Of a DNA stretch of 16,017 bases, positions 15,131 through 16,017 are shown one piece after another; the stretch's first letter is position 1, and each line of letters starts with the position of its first letter. The translations under genes and the position numbers were made by a program. The notes under the pieces are model-generated. The model saw nothing but the letters and a program-made list of their open reading frames with translations, was not told the origin of the DNA and did no database searches. Source of the DNA: Bacteroidales bacterium. Its GTDB lineage: Bacteria; Bacteroidota; Bacteroidia; Bacteroidales; JAOZTL01. The stretch covers positions 1 to 16,017 of the forward strand of contig JAOZTL010000013.1 of assembly GCA_029942205.1 (NCBI GenBank), read 5' to 3'.

Positions 15131-15175
15131 GGTCTTTTGACCTATCTGATGTGGCTTATGTATTTCTGTAATATC
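15130..15175 (+). repeat. Intergenic palindromic element, copy 7 (left arm)
   Basis: AGGTC-TTTT-GACCT (15130-15143), a perfect 5-bp stem, starts on the last A of the PorP/SprF stop codon. The arm ATCTGATGTGGCTTATGTAT follows (15144-15163). No clear inverted arm is seen before the next start at 15236. Confidence 0.55.
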
Positions 15176-15235
15176 AATTAAATCAGTAATATACAAACAA
15201 TTCCGTTCCCTTATTTATTATATAAATTAAATTCC

Positions 15236-16017
15236 ATGAAACGCATTTTCCCTATATTTATCCTACTATTTTTTACGACGATCAGTTTTTCGCAACAAAT
15301 CGAATGGGCTTACAAAGTGGATTCGGCTTCGTCGGAGTACCACTCGCAGATGCATGGTGCTAGCGAAATACTTGGTGTGCCTAATGTAGACATGAGAGGG
15401 CGTAGCAGTAGCTATGCTTGGGCGGTAGAGCCGAATAGCATTAATCAAGAAGGCGTAGGTACGGCTTTTATCGAAGTCAGTTTTGAGAATACTATCAAAG
15501 CCCAACAAGTAGCCATTTTCGAGAGCTTTCACCCTGGTGCAGTAGCCGAGGTGTTTATTAAGATCAGGTCGGAGTATCGTGGGCAAGTTGCCGATGAGCA
15601 TTGGGAAAGTGTGTATTTGGACAAAGGCATTGCTGCACGGTCGAGTTATCACAATTATTCGCCAAAAGGTGCATCGTCGTTTCAAAGCATTAAGGATACG
15701 CTAGGGAGTGTGAAACGGCATAAATCGTTGCAGGATTTCAAAAATAGCGAATTGAAGGGATTAAACAAAATCTTGGATTTTTTTAAACTAAATCCAGTGT
15801 ATGTTTCCGAAGGAGCAAATGTATTAAGTGTTACCTTTGATATGAAAACGGTGGTTGCCGTGCGTGTGGTGATGAACGTGTATGCCATTGATGGATGGAA
15901 TGAGCTGGATGCTATCGGGATAAGTACCGATACGGTGGCTATCGTGCGCCCAAATGTAAGTGTGGCGCGCAATGTGGTTAATGCTAAAACACGAAGCAAC
16001 ATGGGGTACTTGCTGAA
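15236..16017 (+). CDS. Secreted protein with discoidin-like N-terminal region, probable OmpA-family partner of PorP/SprF (partial, 3' end outside window)
   Basis: An open frame of 260 complete codons runs to the window end without a stop. The Sec signal peptide MKRIFPIFILLFFTTISFSQ is clear, which fixes the ATG at 15236. What follows resembles the region preceding the PD40/OmpA part of Bacteroidota OmpA-family proteins encoded next to porP/sprF genes: GASEILGVPNV, a strand with VAIFESFHPGAVAEVF, and later VVAVRVVMNVYAIDGWNELDAIGI. The last segment is discoidin (F5/8 type C)-like, where GWNEIDA is typical. If the family assignment holds, the missing C-terminus should carry an OmpA peptidoglycan-binding domain. 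That is inference, as the window ends first. It follows the PorP/SprF gene in the usual gene order. Confidence 0.8.
   Translation, partial: MKRIFPIFILLFFTTISFSQQIEWAYKVDSASSEYHSQMHGASEILGVPNVDMRGRSSSYAWAVEPNSINQEGVGTAFIEVSFENTIKAQQVAIFESFHPGAVAEVFIKIRSEYRGQVADEHWESVYLDKGIAARSSYHNYSPKGASSFQSIKDTLGSVKRHKSLQDFKNSELKGLNKILDFFKLNPVYVSEGANVLSVTFDMKTVVAVRVVMNVYAIDGWNELDAIGISTDTVAIVRPNVSVARNVVNAKTRSNMGYLL

Noticed and set aside
6035..15175. Integron attC-like array, because palindromes follow each stop codon
   Set aside because: No RYYYAAC...GTTRRRY core pair is seen, no integrase gene is present, and neighbouring genes include a co-transcribed functional set. A REP-like or terminator reading fits better.
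15266..16002. Two minus-strand open frames of 139 and 106 codons
   Set aside because: They overlap a plus-strand gene with a clear signal peptide and discoidin-like motifs, and they have no signature of their own.

Overview
The window looks like chromosomal DNA from an AT-rich member of the Bacteroidota (Flavobacteriales/Cytophagales/Marinilabiliales-like). The main signs are a PorP/SprF-family outer-membrane protein, a secreted protein with a gliding-motility-type C-terminal (type IX secretion, type B) domain, a promoter of the TTTG-N20-TAnnTTTG type, A-rich start regions without Shine-Dalgarno sequences, and very AT-rich intergenic DNA. Every convincing gene lies on the + strand.

Region 1 (about 200-8212) is a sulfur-metabolism module. 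A CRP/FNR-type palindrome precedes a Tat-exported molybdopterin oxidoreductase (PsrA/PhsA/SoeA class), a four-cluster ferredoxin-like subunit and an NrfD/PsrC-type quinone-reactive membrane subunit. Two half-size YeeE/YedE sulfur-compound transport proteins follow, then three rhodanese-fold proteins. The first five genes and the first rhodanese are tightly packed. All three rhodanese-fold proteins end in virtually the same tail, P-V-(V)-KKKA-x-x-EEEE-GGC, with cysteine as the very last residue. In the first of them that cysteine is the only one in the protein, and in the first two the catalytic rhodanese cysteine is replaced by Ser or His. The third is a predicted lipoprotein with two rhodanese domains that keep both cysteines. 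My reading (inference) is that the tails are periplasmic swinging arms carrying sulfane sulfur, analogous to the GGCGG arm of SoxY, and that they hand sulfur between the Mo enzyme, the active rhodanese and the YeeE-type channel. This is the most novel feature of the window.

Region 2 (8341-10261) holds a zinc-type cation diffusion facilitator with a natural run of eight histidines at its N-terminus, then about 1 kb of AT-rich DNA without a gene. A good Bacteroidota promoter sits near the end of that stretch.

Region 3 (10262-16017) is a surface/secretion region. It has a PKD-repeat type IX secretion substrate, a decayed AAA-ATPase-like/PD-(D/E)XK gene, a Kelch-repeat lipoprotein, a PorP/SprF protein and the start of a secreted protein with a discoidin-like domain, cut off by the window end.

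From about 6035 onward almost every intergenic region carries a related palindromic element. It consists of a small 4-6 bp hairpin, often overlapping the stop codon, followed by a TGATGTTGCTTAYGCAC-like arm, and frequently an inverted copy of the arm before the next gene. The hairpin stems differ in sequence but stay paired, which points to a selected structure (a terminator, a REP/BIME-like element or a mobile palindrome).
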